A program made the translations under genes and the position numbers. A stretch of DNA of 25,291 nt from contig CAZTXS010000022.1 in NCBI GenBank assembly GCA_964617585.1, positions 1 through 25,291 of the forward strand, read 5' to 3'. Of this stretch, positions 15,466 through 23,816 are shown piece by piece. This stretch comes from UMGS1601 sp964617585 (GTDB taxonomy: Bacteria > Bacillota > Clostridia > Oscillospirales > Ruminococcaceae). The notes under the pieces were generated by a model that searched no databases, was not told the origin of the DNA, and saw only the letters and a list, made by a program, of their open reading frames with translations. The first letter of the stretch is position 1. Each line of letters starts with the position of its first letter.

Positions 15466-17547
15466 ATGAGCAACATTCCCGAGCTTTTCGGCGAAGACGT
15501 TTTCAACCTCAAGGTTATGAAAGAAAGACTGCCGAAAGAAACCTTCAAAGCATTGAAGGAAACCATTGATAATTCAAAGCCTTTGGATTTGTCGGTTGCA
15601 AATGTTGTTGCAAACGCAATGAAGGACTGGGCGGTTGAAAAGGGCGCAACGCACTTTACACATTGGTTCCAGCCTATGACCGGCATAACGGCTGAAAAGC
15701 ACGACAGCTTTATTTCTCCAACCAAAGACGGTGGAGTTATTATGGAATTCAGCGGAAAAGAGTTAATCAAAGGAGAGCCAGACGCTTCATCGTTCCCGTC
15801 CGGAGGACTGAGAGCTACATTTGAAGCAAGAGGATACACCGCATGGGATCCTACTTCGTTTGCATTTATAAAAGACGGTTCGCTTTGTATTCCCACAGCT
15901 TTCTGTTCTTATACAGGAGAAGCTCTTGACAAGAAAACACCTTTGCTGCGTTCAATGGAGGCAGTTTCAAAATCAGCTTTGAAAATTCTTGATTTATTCG
16001 GAGTCAAGGCTAAAAGAGTTTTTTCCACAGTAGGTCCTGAACAGGAATACTTCCTTATTGAAAGAGAAGATTATTCAAAGAGAAAAGACCTTATTTACAC
16101 AGGAAGAACATTGTTCGGCGCTCCTGCGCCAAAGGGACAGGAGCTTGAAGACCACTACTTCGGCTCGGTTAAAATGAGAGTTTCAGCTTACATGAAGGAC
16201 CTCGATGAAGAGCTTTGGAAGCTTGGAGTTACAGCTAAGACAAAGCACAACGAGGTTGCTCCTGCGCAGCATGAGCTTGCGCCGATTTTCTCAACGACAA
16301 ATATCGCTTCCGACCATAACCAGCTAACTATGGAAGCTATGAGAAAGGTTGCTAAAAAGCACGGATTCAAATGCCTGCTTCACGAAAAGCCTTTTGCAGG
16401 CGTAAACGGAAGCGGCAAACACAACAACTGGTCGCTTTCAACAGATACAGGACTCAATCTTTTAGATCCGGGAAACACACCGGCTGAAAACGCTCAGTTC
16501 TTACTATTCCTGACTGCGGTAATCAAAGCGGTAAACAAATATCAGGATCTTCTCAGACTTTCTGTTGCAACAGCAGGTAACGACCATAGACTAGGAGCTA
16601 ACGAAGCGCCCCCCGCTATCATATCAATCTTCTTAGGCGATGAATTGACTGCAATCTTAGACGCTATCTGTAATGATGTCGATTACGACGGCGACGGAGT
16701 GGCTGATCTCCAGATCGGCGTTGACGTTCTGCCGTCATTCCCTAAGGATAACACAGATAGAAACAGAACCTCGCCTTTCGCATTCACGGGTAACAGATTT
16801 GAGTTCAGAATGCCGGGTTCAAGACTTTCAATAGCAGGTCCTAACACAGTTTTAAACACTATTGTAGCTGAGGTTTTAGACGAGTTTGCTGAAAAGCTTA
16901 CGGGTGTTGAGGACTTCCAGGGAACGCTTCATAAGCTTATCAAAACGACTATTAAGGAAAATCAAAATATCATATTCAACGGCGACGGCTACAGCGCAGA
17001 ATGGCCGATTGAAGCTGAAAAGAGAGGTCTTTTGAATTACAGATCTACTCCTGAAGCTATTCCGCATTTTGCTGATCCTAAAAATATCGAAGTTTTTGAA
17101 AAGCACGGTGTTTATACCGAAACGGAAATTCACTCAAGAGTTGAAATACTTTTAGAGGAATACGTTAAAATAATTAACATCGAAGCTTTGACTATGATTG
17201 ACATGGCCAAGAAAGATATTCTCCCTGCGGTTTCATCGTATGTCAGAAAGCTAAGCCAAACTGCAAAGCTTGCTAAAGAATGCGGCGCTGAACCTACATA
17301 TGAAATCGATCTGGTTAAAAAGCTGACCTCTCTTGAAAAAGAAGCTTACGATAATCTTCAGAAGCTTGAAGACCTAACGGTCAAGGCTTCGGGAATTGAG
17401 AATATAAAAGAAGCTTCAACCTTCTACCACGATGAGGTTCTGACAGCAATGGGTATGCTCAGAGCTCCTGCTGATCAGCTTGAAACACTCGTAGGTGAAA
17501 AATACTGGCCTTATCCGACATACGGAAAAATGCTGTTCTATGTATAA
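15466..17547 (+). CDS. glnN: Type III glutamine synthetase
   Basis: GlnN condenses glutamate, ammonia and ATP to glutamine. The 693-residue length is the mark of type III enzymes (types I and II are about 350-470), common in Bacteroides, cyanobacteria and ruminococci. Diagnostic motifs are present: an N-terminal GS-III region, the metal-binding VGPEQEYFLIE, the VNGSGKHNNWSL motif, RTSPFAFTGNRFEFRMPGS and a long helical C-terminal extension. The start ATG at 15466 has TGGAGGAA upstream. It carries its own promoter and attenuator, is divergent from the gltB operon and is followed by amt. Given the altered GlnA-like protein nearby, this is probably the real glutamine synthetase of the cluster. 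Confidence 0.96.
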   Translation: MSNIPELFGEDVFNLKVMKERLPKETFKALKETIDNSKPLDLSVANVVANAMKDWAVEKGATHFTHWFQPMTGITAEKHDSFISPTKDGGVIMEFSGKELIKGEPDASSFPSGGLRATFEARGYTAWDPTSFAFIKDGSLCIPTAFCSYTGEALDKKTPLLRSMEAVSKSALKILDLFGVKAKRVFSTVGPEQEYFLIEREDYSKRKDLIYTGRTLFGAPAPKGQELEDHYFGSVKMRVSAYMKDLDEELWKLGVTAKTKHNEVAPAQHELAPIFSTTNIASDHNQLTMEAMRKVAKKHGFKCLLHEKPFAGVNGSGKHNNWSLSTDTGLNLLDPGNTPAENAQFLLFLTAVIKAVNKYQDLLRLSVATAGNDHRLGANEAPPAIISIFLGDELTAILDAICNDVDYDGDGVADLQIGVDVLPSFPKDNTDRNRTSPFAFTGNRFEFRMPGSRLSIAGPNTVLNTIVAEVLDEFAEKLTGVEDFQGTLHKLIKTTIKENQNIIFNGDGYSAEWPIEAEKRGLLNYRSTPEAIPHFADPKNIEVFEKHGVYTETEIHSRVEILLEEYVKIINIEALTMIDMAKKDILPAVSSYVRKLSQTAKLAKECGAEPTYEIDLVKKLTSLEKEAYDNLQKLEDLTVKASGIENIKEASTFYHDEVLTAMGMLRAPADQLETLVGEKYWPYPTYGKMLFYV

Positions 17548-17567
17548 TATATAATTTAATAATTCAA

Positions 17568-17629
17568 TGTACAAAGAGGTACAGATTTCCCGGGAAAACC
17601 CTCCCCTTAGGAAAATCTGTACCTTTTTT
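17568..17629 (+). promoter_or_regulatory. ANTAR-type hairpin overlapping a terminator between glnN and amt
   Basis: TGTAC (17568-17572), loop AAAGAG, GTACA (17579-17583) form a five-pair hairpin with A1/G4. AGGTACAGATTTCC (17577-17590) pairs alternatively with GGAAAATCTGTACCT (17610-17624) and is followed by six Ts, giving a strong intrinsic terminator. It would set amt expression relative to glnN. Possible -10 boxes (TATAAT at 17543 and 17550) lie just upstream but without a good -35. Confidence 0.8.
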
Positions 17630-17659
17630 ATATTTAACTTTCAAAAGGAGAGATTATTT

Positions 17660-19414
17660 ATGATTACTTTAGCTGATAATGTACTTCAAGGAATCACTGA
17701 AGCAATTGACGGTACGGTATTCGGAGTATGGTTCCTTATCGGAGCTGCTTTAGTATTCTGGATGCAGGCAGGCTTTGCAATGGTAGAAACGGGCTTTACA
17801 AGAGCAAAGAATGCCGGAAACATTATTATGAAAAACCTGATGGACTTCTGTATAGGTACGGTTATGTTCATCGTAATAGGCTTCAGCTTATTACTCGGCG
17901 AGGATCTGGTAGGCCTTATAGGCAAGCCGGGATTCGACATTTTAACAAACTACGCAGACTTCGACTGGTCAAACTTCGTATTTAACCTTGTATTCTGCGC
18001 TACTACGGCAACTATCGTTTCGGGAGCTATGGCGGAAAGAACCAAGTTCCTTTCATACTGCGTTTACTCAGCGGTTATTTCAGGTCTTATCTACCCTATT
18101 GAAGCTCACTGGATTTGGGGAAACGGTTGGTTATCAGATCTCGGATTCCACGATTTTGCAGGTTCATGCGCTATACATATGGTAGGCGGTATATCTGCTT
18201 TAATCGGAGCTAAAATTCTCGGCGCTCGTATCGGCAAGTTCACAAAGCGCAAGGACGGAACAATTAAAGTTCATGCTTTCCCCGGTCATAACCTTACAAT
18301 CGGAGCTTTGGGAGTATTTATCCTATGGCTTGGCTGGTACGGCTTCAACGGTGCCGCTGCAACTTCAGTTGCTCAGTTAGGCTCTATTTTCCTTACAACA
18401 ACTGTTGCTCCGGCAGTCGCTACCGTAACCTGTATGATTTTCACTTGGATTAAATACGGCAAGCCTGACGTTTCAATGTGTCTGAACGCTTCTCTTGCGG
18501 GACTTGTAGGTATCACCGCAGGCTGCGACGTTATGGACTGCACAGGCTCGTTTATCGTAGGTATCGTTTCAGGTCTTTTGGTTGTGTTCGGCGTTTGGTT
18601 CTTAGATTACGTTATTCGCGTAGACGATCCGGTAGGAGCTGTAGCGGTTCATATGTTTAACGGTATTTGGGGAACTTTAGCCGTCGGACTATTCGCAACT
18701 AAATCCGCTCCGGGAAATGATTTAGTAGGTCTGTTCTACGGCGGCGGCTTCGAGCTTCTCGGCAAACAGGCTCTGGGCGTATTGACAGTAGGAGCTTGGA
18801 CTGCGATAACTATGACAATAGTGTTCTTCGCTATAAAGGCTACGGTTGGTTTGAGGGCTTCAAGACAGGAAGAAATCATCGGTCTTGACACAACAGAACA
18901 TGGTCTTGTATCTTCTTATGCAGACTTTGCTCCTGCTGTTTCAGCTATCTCGGCTTACACTTCTGATGACGCTTCAAGCGTTGAAAAAATTACTCCTCCC
19001 CCTGCTCCGGCAGTTCCTGTTGATAAAGCGGTTGAGGTTGAAAACTATACTACTGGTAATCCGAAGATCACAAAAATCGTTGTTGTATTTAAGCAGCAGA
19101 AGCTTCAGGACTTTATCGCAGCTATGGAAACTATCAACGTAACAGGTATTACGGTTACGAACGTTCTAGGCTGCGGAATGCAGAAAGGTCAGGCGGAGTT
19201 CTACCGTGGCGTTGAAGTCGAGGCTAATCTGCTTCCTAAGATAAAGGCGGAGGTCGTTGTCTGCAAGGTTCCTGTTAAAACTGTCATCGAAACCGCTAAG
19301 TCGGCTCTTTACACAGGTCATATAGGCGACGGTAAAATCTTTATCTACGACATTGAAAACGTTGTTAAGGTTCGTACCGGCGAAGAAGGCTATGACGCTC
19401 TTCAGGACGAATAA
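17660..19414 (+). CDS. amt: Ammonium transporter fused to a P-II signalling domain
   Basis: The 584-residue product has an Amt/Rh channel with about eleven membrane segments (about 1-415), including the Amt signature near DFAGSCAIHMVGG and the second pore histidine in AVHMFNGIWGT. A Pro/Ala-rich linker (PPPAPAVPVDK) leads to a complete P-II domain at about 469-584, with a T-loop (GCGMQKGQAEFYRG) and the ATP-binding TGHIGDGKIF. The T-loop keeps the Tyr of FYRG, but the position uridylylated in enteric P-II (Tyr51) is Val, so control by uridylylation is unlikely; gating by ATP, ADP and 2-oxoglutarate binding is the natural alternative. I chose ATG at 17660 after AAAGGAG; the longer frame would read through the terminator hairpin. 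Confidence 0.95.
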   Translation: MITLADNVLQGITEAIDGTVFGVWFLIGAALVFWMQAGFAMVETGFTRAKNAGNIIMKNLMDFCIGTVMFIVIGFSLLLGEDLVGLIGKPGFDILTNYADFDWSNFVFNLVFCATTATIVSGAMAERTKFLSYCVYSAVISGLIYPIEAHWIWGNGWLSDLGFHDFAGSCAIHMVGGISALIGAKILGARIGKFTKRKDGTIKVHAFPGHNLTIGALGVFILWLGWYGFNGAAATSVAQLGSIFLTTTVAPAVATVTCMIFTWIKYGKPDVSMCLNASLAGLVGITAGCDVMDCTGSFIVGIVSGLLVVFGVWFLDYVIRVDDPVGAVAVHMFNGIWGTLAVGLFATKSAPGNDLVGLFYGGGFELLGKQALGVLTVGAWTAITMTIVFFAIKATVGLRASRQEEIIGLDTTEHGLVSSYADFAPAVSAISAYTSDDASSVEKITPPPAPAVPVDKAVEVENYTTGNPKITKIVVVFKQQKLQDFIAAMETINVTGITVTNVLGCGMQKGQAEFYRGVEVEANLLPKIKAEVVVCKVPVKTVIETAKSALYTGHIGDGKIFIYDIENVVKVRTGEEGYDALQDE

Positions 19415-19521
19415 TATTTCAATTTAACAATAAGTGTTGAGGATATGTTTGCTGTGCATAACACTCATTATTAAAAAACAGCACTATTAACATTGCCCCC
19501 ATCCCACTTATAAATTATGGT

Positions 19522-19558
19522 AAAACGCACTCAATGCATAATTGCATGGGTGCGTTTT
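19522..19558. terminator. Bidirectional terminator between amt and htpG, first hairpin
   Basis: AAAACGCAC pairs with GTGCGTTTT, with an inner ATGCA/TGCAT stem, so it has an A-run on one side and a T-run on the other. It could stop amt from the left and htpG from the right. A weaker AGTGTT/AACACT hairpin lies at about 19430-19472. No gene is visible in 19415-19712. Confidence 0.7.
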
Positions 19559-19571
19559 GCTAAGTAATAAT

Positions 19572-19609
19572 AAAACTGTCAGGGTATTTAAATATACCTT
19601 GACAGTTTT
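19572..19609. terminator. Bidirectional terminator between amt and htpG, second hairpin
   Basis: AAAACTGTCA pairs with TGACAGTTTT around an inner GGTAT/ATACC stem. It lies closer to the htpG end and also works in both directions. Confidence 0.7.
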
Positions 19610-19712
19610 ACTCATATATATGATAATTGTCCATTAATAAGCTTGACGTTTATCAAAACGAAATATTTTTATCACCTGAAAACAAACAGACTTATTTCAG
19701 CGTCACCGTTTC

Positions 19713-21614
19713 CTACATCAAATCGCAAATCTGATTAGAAAATTCAAGCGGATTTTCAATGCTCATACCCTCAATGAGAAGCGACTGATTATATAAAAGA
19801 CTTGTATAAACCTTAAGCATATCCTTGTCGGTTTCATAAAGCTTTTTGAGCTTATCATAAATCGGATGCGAAGCGTTTATTTCAAGTGCTTTTTCAGATT
19901 TAACCTTGTTTTCGTTATTCTGCGGCATAGAGTTAAGAACCTTTTCCATCTCTATTGAAACATTACCGTCGCTTGACAGGCAAACCGGGTGGGTTTTAAG
20001 CTTTGAAGAAAGTCTTACCTCAGAAACCTTGCCGTCTAACGATTCCTTCATGAAGTCGAACATATCCTTGCTTTCCTCAGACTTCTTTTTAACCTCTTCC
20101 TTTTCCTCTTCGGTTTCGAGGTCAAGGTCGCCTGATGAAACAGACTTAAACTCTTTCTCCTTATAGTTCATAATCATCTTGATAGTAAACTCGTCCACAT
20201 CATCTGTTAAATAAAGAATCTCATAGCCTTTATCCTTAACGGCTTCAGTCTGAGGAAGCATTTCGATTCTGGCTTCACTCTCGCCGCAAGCATAATAAAT
20301 AAACTTTTGATCATCTTTCATACGGCTGACATACTCGTCTAACGTAACCATTTTATTTTCAAAGGAGGACTTGAACATAAGAAGATCCTGCAGGGTATCT
20401 TTAGCCATTCCATAGCTCTGATAGATTCCGAATTTAAGATTAAGGCCGAAAGCCTTAAAGAATTTTTCATAATCCTCTCTGTTATTCTTAAGCATCTTGG
20501 AAAGCTCGTTCTTAATCGACTTTTCTATATTCTTGGCGATTATCTTAACCTGTCTGTCCTGCTGCAGCATTTCTCTTGAAATATTCAGCGATAAGTCCTG
20601 AGAATCTACAAGTCCCTTAACAAAGTTAAAATAGTCGGGAAGCAAATCCTCACAGCAATCCATAATCATAACTCCGCTGGAGTATAGCTGAAGTCCCTTT
20701 TTATAGTTCTTTGAATAATAGTCGAAAGGAGCTTTTGAAGGGATAAACAACAAAGCGTCATAGGTTGCGATGCCCTCGGTCTTTGAATGAATATGTGCAA
20801 GCGGAGCTTCATAGTCCATAAACTTATCGTTATAGAAGCTGTTATAATCTTCGTCCTTAAGCTCGCTCTTATTCTTCTTCCAAATAGGAACCATACTGTT
20901 AAGAGTAACCGTTTCCTTAACTGTAACAGGCTCCGGCTCCTTTTCATCTCCCTCTTTTTTCTCGGGATACTCTGTGCGTTCCATTTCCATTTTTATCGGA
21001 AAACGAATATAATCGGAATACTTCTTAACCAAATCCTGAATTCTGTACTGCTCTAAAAACTCGTCGTAGTTTTCGTCATCTGTATTATCTTTAATTTTCA
21101 GAGTAATTGTCGTACCGACGCTCACTTCTGCGTCACAATCGTCAATAGTATATCCGGAAACGCCCGATGATTTCCAAATATGAGCTTGTTCATCACCGAA
21201 AGCCTTTGACACGACCGTTACCTCTTTAGCTACCATAAACGCCGAATAGAAGCCCACGCCGAACTGTCCGATAATATCTACGTCCTCGCCGAGCTCGTTG
21301 TCGTTTTTAAAAGATAGCGATCCGCTTTTTGCGATAGTTCCTAAATTGTTTTCGAGTTCCTCTTTGGTCATTCCTATACCGTTATCCGAAATTGTAAGAG
21401 TTCTGCTCTCCTTATCCGCTTCTATATTTACAGCAAAATCGTCCTTGTTAAGTCCTATGCTCGTATCTGTCAGAGATTTAAAATAAAGCTTGTCAATAGC
21501 GTCCGAAGCGTTTGAAATAAGTTCTCTTAAAAAGATTTCCTTATGAGTGTAGATTGAATTTATCATCATTTCAAGAAGTCTTTTAGATTCTGCCTTAAAT
21601 TGTTTTTTTCCCAT
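19713..21614 (-). CDS. htpG: Molecular chaperone HtpG (Hsp90 family)
   Basis: HtpG is the bacterial Hsp90, an ATP-driven dimeric chaperone of the cytosol. The 633-residue protein shows the GHKL ATPase motifs in order: LISNASDAIDKL, ISDNGIGMTKEEL and GQFGVGFYSAFMVA, then the middle domain with the LNISREMLQQ motif and catalytic Arg, and the C-terminal dimerisation domain. An acidic, Lys-rich patch (EEEKEEVKKKSEESKD) lies late in the middle domain. I chose ATG at 21614, with AAAGGAC upstream; the frame reaches back to 21665 but that part runs into the CIRCE element. It stands alone, convergent with amt, and is likely controlled by HrcA. Confidence 0.96.
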   Translation of the reverse strand: MGKKQFKAESKRLLEMMINSIYTHKEIFLRELISNASDAIDKLYFKSLTDTSIGLNKDDFAVNIEADKESRTLTISDNGIGMTKEELENNLGTIAKSGSLSFKNDNELGEDVDIIGQFGVGFYSAFMVAKEVTVVSKAFGDEQAHIWKSSGVSGYTIDDCDAEVSVGTTITLKIKDNTDDENYDEFLEQYRIQDLVKKYSDYIRFPIKMEMERTEYPEKKEGDEKEPEPVTVKETVTLNSMVPIWKKNKSELKDEDYNSFYNDKFMDYEAPLAHIHSKTEGIATYDALLFIPSKAPFDYYSKNYKKGLQLYSSGVMIMDCCEDLLPDYFNFVKGLVDSQDLSLNISREMLQQDRQVKIIAKNIEKSIKNELSKMLKNNREDYEKFFKAFGLNLKFGIYQSYGMAKDTLQDLLMFKSSFENKMVTLDEYVSRMKDDQKFIYYACGESEARIEMLPQTEAVKDKGYEILYLTDDVDEFTIKMIMNYKEKEFKSVSSGDLDLETEEEKEEVKKKSEESKDMFDFMKESLDGKVSEVRLSSKLKTHPVCLSSDGNVSIEMEKVLNSMPQNNENKVKSEKALEINASHPIYDKLKKLYETDKDMLKVYTSLLYNQSLLIEGMSIENPLEFSNQICDLM

Positions 21615-21658
21615 TTTGACCAGTCCTTTCAACGTCTTTATAATTCTTAAAAAGCAGA

Positions 21659-21685
21659 TTAGCACTCTCTTATTTCGAGTGCTAA
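21659..21685. promoter_or_regulatory. CIRCE element (HrcA operator) upstream of htpG
   Basis: TTAGCACTC, nine bases, GAGTGCTAA: a perfect match to the CIRCE consensus, 44 bases upstream of the htpG start and directly downstream of its -10 box. HrcA bound here would block transcription until heat shock. Confidence 0.97.
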
Positions 21686-21689
21686 TAGT

Positions 21690-21717
21690 ATTATATCACC
21701 GCTGAAGCAAAAATCAA
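21690..21717 (-). promoter_or_regulatory. htpG promoter
   Basis: Minus strand: TTGATT (21712-21717), 16 bases, TATAAT (21690-21695). Transcription would begin inside the CIRCE element. Confidence 0.75.
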
Positions 21718-21817
21718 GCGTCTGTTATGTATGTTCATAGTTTATTTACATATAGCAATTTTGATACTTTTTAAAATGCTCAAACCGCTTAATAACCGAT
21801 GACTTCACAAATTATAC

Positions 21818-21847
21818 TTGAAAAGATTTAATATTATATGATATAAT
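21818..21847 (+). promoter_or_regulatory. Promoter of the CPBP protease gene
   Basis: TTGAAA (21818-21823), 18 bases, TATAAT (21842-21847). The leader after it holds a small hairpin (CGGAT/ATCCG) nested between AAAACAG and CTGTTTT with T-runs, which might attenuate expression; this is speculative. Confidence 0.6.
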
Positions 21848-21923
21848 ACAAAAACAGCGATCTGTCCTGACCGGATTTATCCGTCTGTTTTTATTCATTA
21901 TTAAAGAAAGCGGTGCAAAGCCT

Positions 21924-22961
21924 ATGAATGACCGAATATCAGCTGAATTTACGACGGCTCAGCAAAATGAAAGAAAAGCTTTGCGTAATAATGTAACAAA
22001 GCTGGGCGTACTGTTTTTGCTTTACGACCTGATATTTATGTACTTTGCAAAGCAAGTTTTTATATACGGTTATTATGCCATTTCTGCCAAAAGTCTTAAT
22101 TTCAGCGCAGAGCTTGTAAACGATTTTTTACAAAACAAAGAGGATATGATAAATTCCACAGCCTTTAATATGGGATACTCCTGCTTTGTTATAGTTGTCG
22201 CTCTGATATTTGTGATAATAACCGCAAGACTTATGGGAATAAGGGTTTTAAGCACAGTTAATTTCAGCAAAAGCAACGTCAAGCTGGGTCTGTGGGCATA
22301 TCCCGTAGGTCTTGTTATCAACACTGTTCTTACGGCTGTCACCAATATCATAACGAAGCTGTTCAGCAAGGGAGGAACGACCATTCCCACTGCTGATTTT
22401 TCAGTTGATTCGTTCAGCGCAAAAGCCATAATTCTTACAATACTTTATCTTGTTGTCATCGCTCCTATTGCCGAGGAAATCGTTTTCAGAGGACTTATTC
22501 TTAAAACGCTCTCCCCTTTCGGAAGAAAATATGCGATTATGCTTTCAGCTCTGTTGTTTGCTCTTATGCACAAAAATATTCCGCAGGCAGTCGGAGCCTT
22601 CGCAATAGGAATAGTTTTTGCCATTGTCGATACAAAGGCAAATTCAATAGTTCCGTCTATAATTATGCATTCGCTTAATAATGTTCTCCCCTGTCTGATG
22701 AACATAAACGCAAGCATTAATTCATCCGCTGTCACATTGATATACAATCTGCTGGTAGACGCAGTTGTTCTTGCGGGTATAGCTATAGCTTTCATCAAAG
22801 GAGGACAGCTTTTCAGCCTTAAATTGAAAACCTGCGATGAAACTACAACACTTTCCGAAAGCAAAAAACGAATTGAGATTTTTCTCAACCCTGTAATACT
22901 TATTTATGTTGCAATACTTGTTTATTCGCTGATTTCTAAAATAATTATTGCGAACAGCTAA
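21924..22961 (+). CDS. CPBP-family intramembrane metalloprotease (Abi/CAAX-like)
   Basis: The 345-residue protein is highly hydrophobic, with about eight membrane segments. The CPBP (Abi, CAAX prenyl endopeptidase-like) core is clear: EEIVFRG with Glu184, Glu185 and Arg189, then FALMHKN with His216, then HSLNN with His249 and Asn253, which together form the metalloprotease site within the membrane. Such proteins in Firmicutes include bacteriocin self-immunity and membrane protein processing enzymes; the substrate here is unknown, and no bacteriocin gene is next to it. The start ATG at 21924 has only a weak ribosome binding site (GAAAGCGG). It is transcribed away from htpG and ends nine bases short of the convergent fumarase subunit gene. 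Confidence 0.88.
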   Translation: MNDRISAEFTTAQQNERKALRNNVTKLGVLFLLYDLIFMYFAKQVFIYGYYAISAKSLNFSAELVNDFLQNKEDMINSTAFNMGYSCFVIVVALIFVIITARLMGIRVLSTVNFSKSNVKLGLWAYPVGLVINTVLTAVTNIITKLFSKGGTTIPTADFSVDSFSAKAIILTILYLVVIAPIAEEIVFRGLILKTLSPFGRKYAIMLSALLFALMHKNIPQAVGAFAIGIVFAIVDTKANSIVPSIIMHSLNNVLPCLMNINASINSSAVTLIYNLLVDAVVLAGIAIAFIKGGQLFSLKLKTCDETTTLSESKKRIEIFLNPVILIYVAILVYSLISKIIIANS

Positions 22962-22970
22962 GATTTAAGC

Positions 22971-23816
22971 TTACGCTAAAACCGTCTCTGCGTGTCTTGT
23001 CACATGGCATCCTATGTTTACCGCCACAGGAAGTCCGGCTATATGGGTCGGAGCTTGTTCTATGTTCACCGCAAGAGCAGTCACAGTTCCACCGAAGCCC
23101 TGAGGACCGATTCCCAGTCTGTTGATTTTTTCAAGCATTTTTTGCTCCAAATCAGAATACAAAGCTTTGGGATTTCTTACAGACACAGGTCTGCACAATG
23201 CTTTTTTAGCGTTTAAGGCACAGCTTTCAAAATCTCCTCCTATGCCCACTCCAACAACAATCGGGGGACAAGGATTCGAGCCTGCCTTTGCAACTGTATC
23301 AACAACAAAATCGACTATTTCCTCGTTCGTTGCAGAGGGCGTCATCATCTTTAGCGCCGACATATTTTCACTTCCGAAGCCCTTGGGCGCAACAATAATT
23401 TTAACCTTGTCGCCGTCTGTAATAGTTGTATGTATTACGGCGGGAGTATTATCGTTAGTATTGACGCGTTCAAGCGGATCGGAAACTATTGACTTTCGCA
23501 AGCTACCGTTGGTATAACCTCTTGCCACGCCTTTATTGATTGCTTTATATAAAGAACCGCCCGTGAAATGAACGTCCTGACCGATTTCTAAAAATACAAC
23601 AGCCATACCTGTGTCCTGACATATCGGAATTTTTTCTTCTCTGGCGGCGTTAATGTTTTCAGCTAAATCAGAAAACACATTTTTTCCGACCTCTGATTTT
23701 TCTTCACAGGCTCTGCGCTTAATGCAGTCCTCCAAATCTCCGGGCAGATAAAGATTTGCGCTTATACAAAGCTCCGAAACCTTTTTCTCAATTTCCTTGA
23801 CGTTTATCTCTTTCAT
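22971..23816 (-). CDS. Class I fumarate hydratase alpha subunit (N-terminal domain type)
   Basis: The 281-residue protein matches the alpha subunit of two-part class I hydrolyases (fumarase or L(+)-tartrate dehydratase), which interconvert fumarate and malate with an oxygen-sensitive [4Fe-4S] cluster. The three cluster cysteines are present: Cys66 (ICQDTG), Cys183 (NPCPP) and Cys270 (IGCHVTRH). The beta subunit, needed for activity, is normally adjacent but absent: the next gene is convergent, and none lies upstream. Its start codon directly follows the TAG of the amidohydrolase gene, so the two are translationally coupled. Fumarase versus tartrate dehydratase cannot be decided from the alpha subunit alone. 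Confidence 0.9.
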   Translation of the reverse strand: MKEINVKEIEKKVSELCISANLYLPGDLEDCIKRRACEEKSEVGKNVFSDLAENINAAREEKIPICQDTGMAVVFLEIGQDVHFTGGSLYKAINKGVARGYTNGSLRKSIVSDPLERVNTNDNTPAVIHTTITDGDKVKIIVAPKGFGSENMSALKMMTPSATNEEIVDFVVDTVAKAGSNPCPPIVVGVGIGGDFESCALNAKKALCRPVSVRNPKALYSDLEQKMLEKINRLGIGPQGFGGTVTALAVNIEQAPTHIAGLPVAVNIGCHVTRHAETVLA

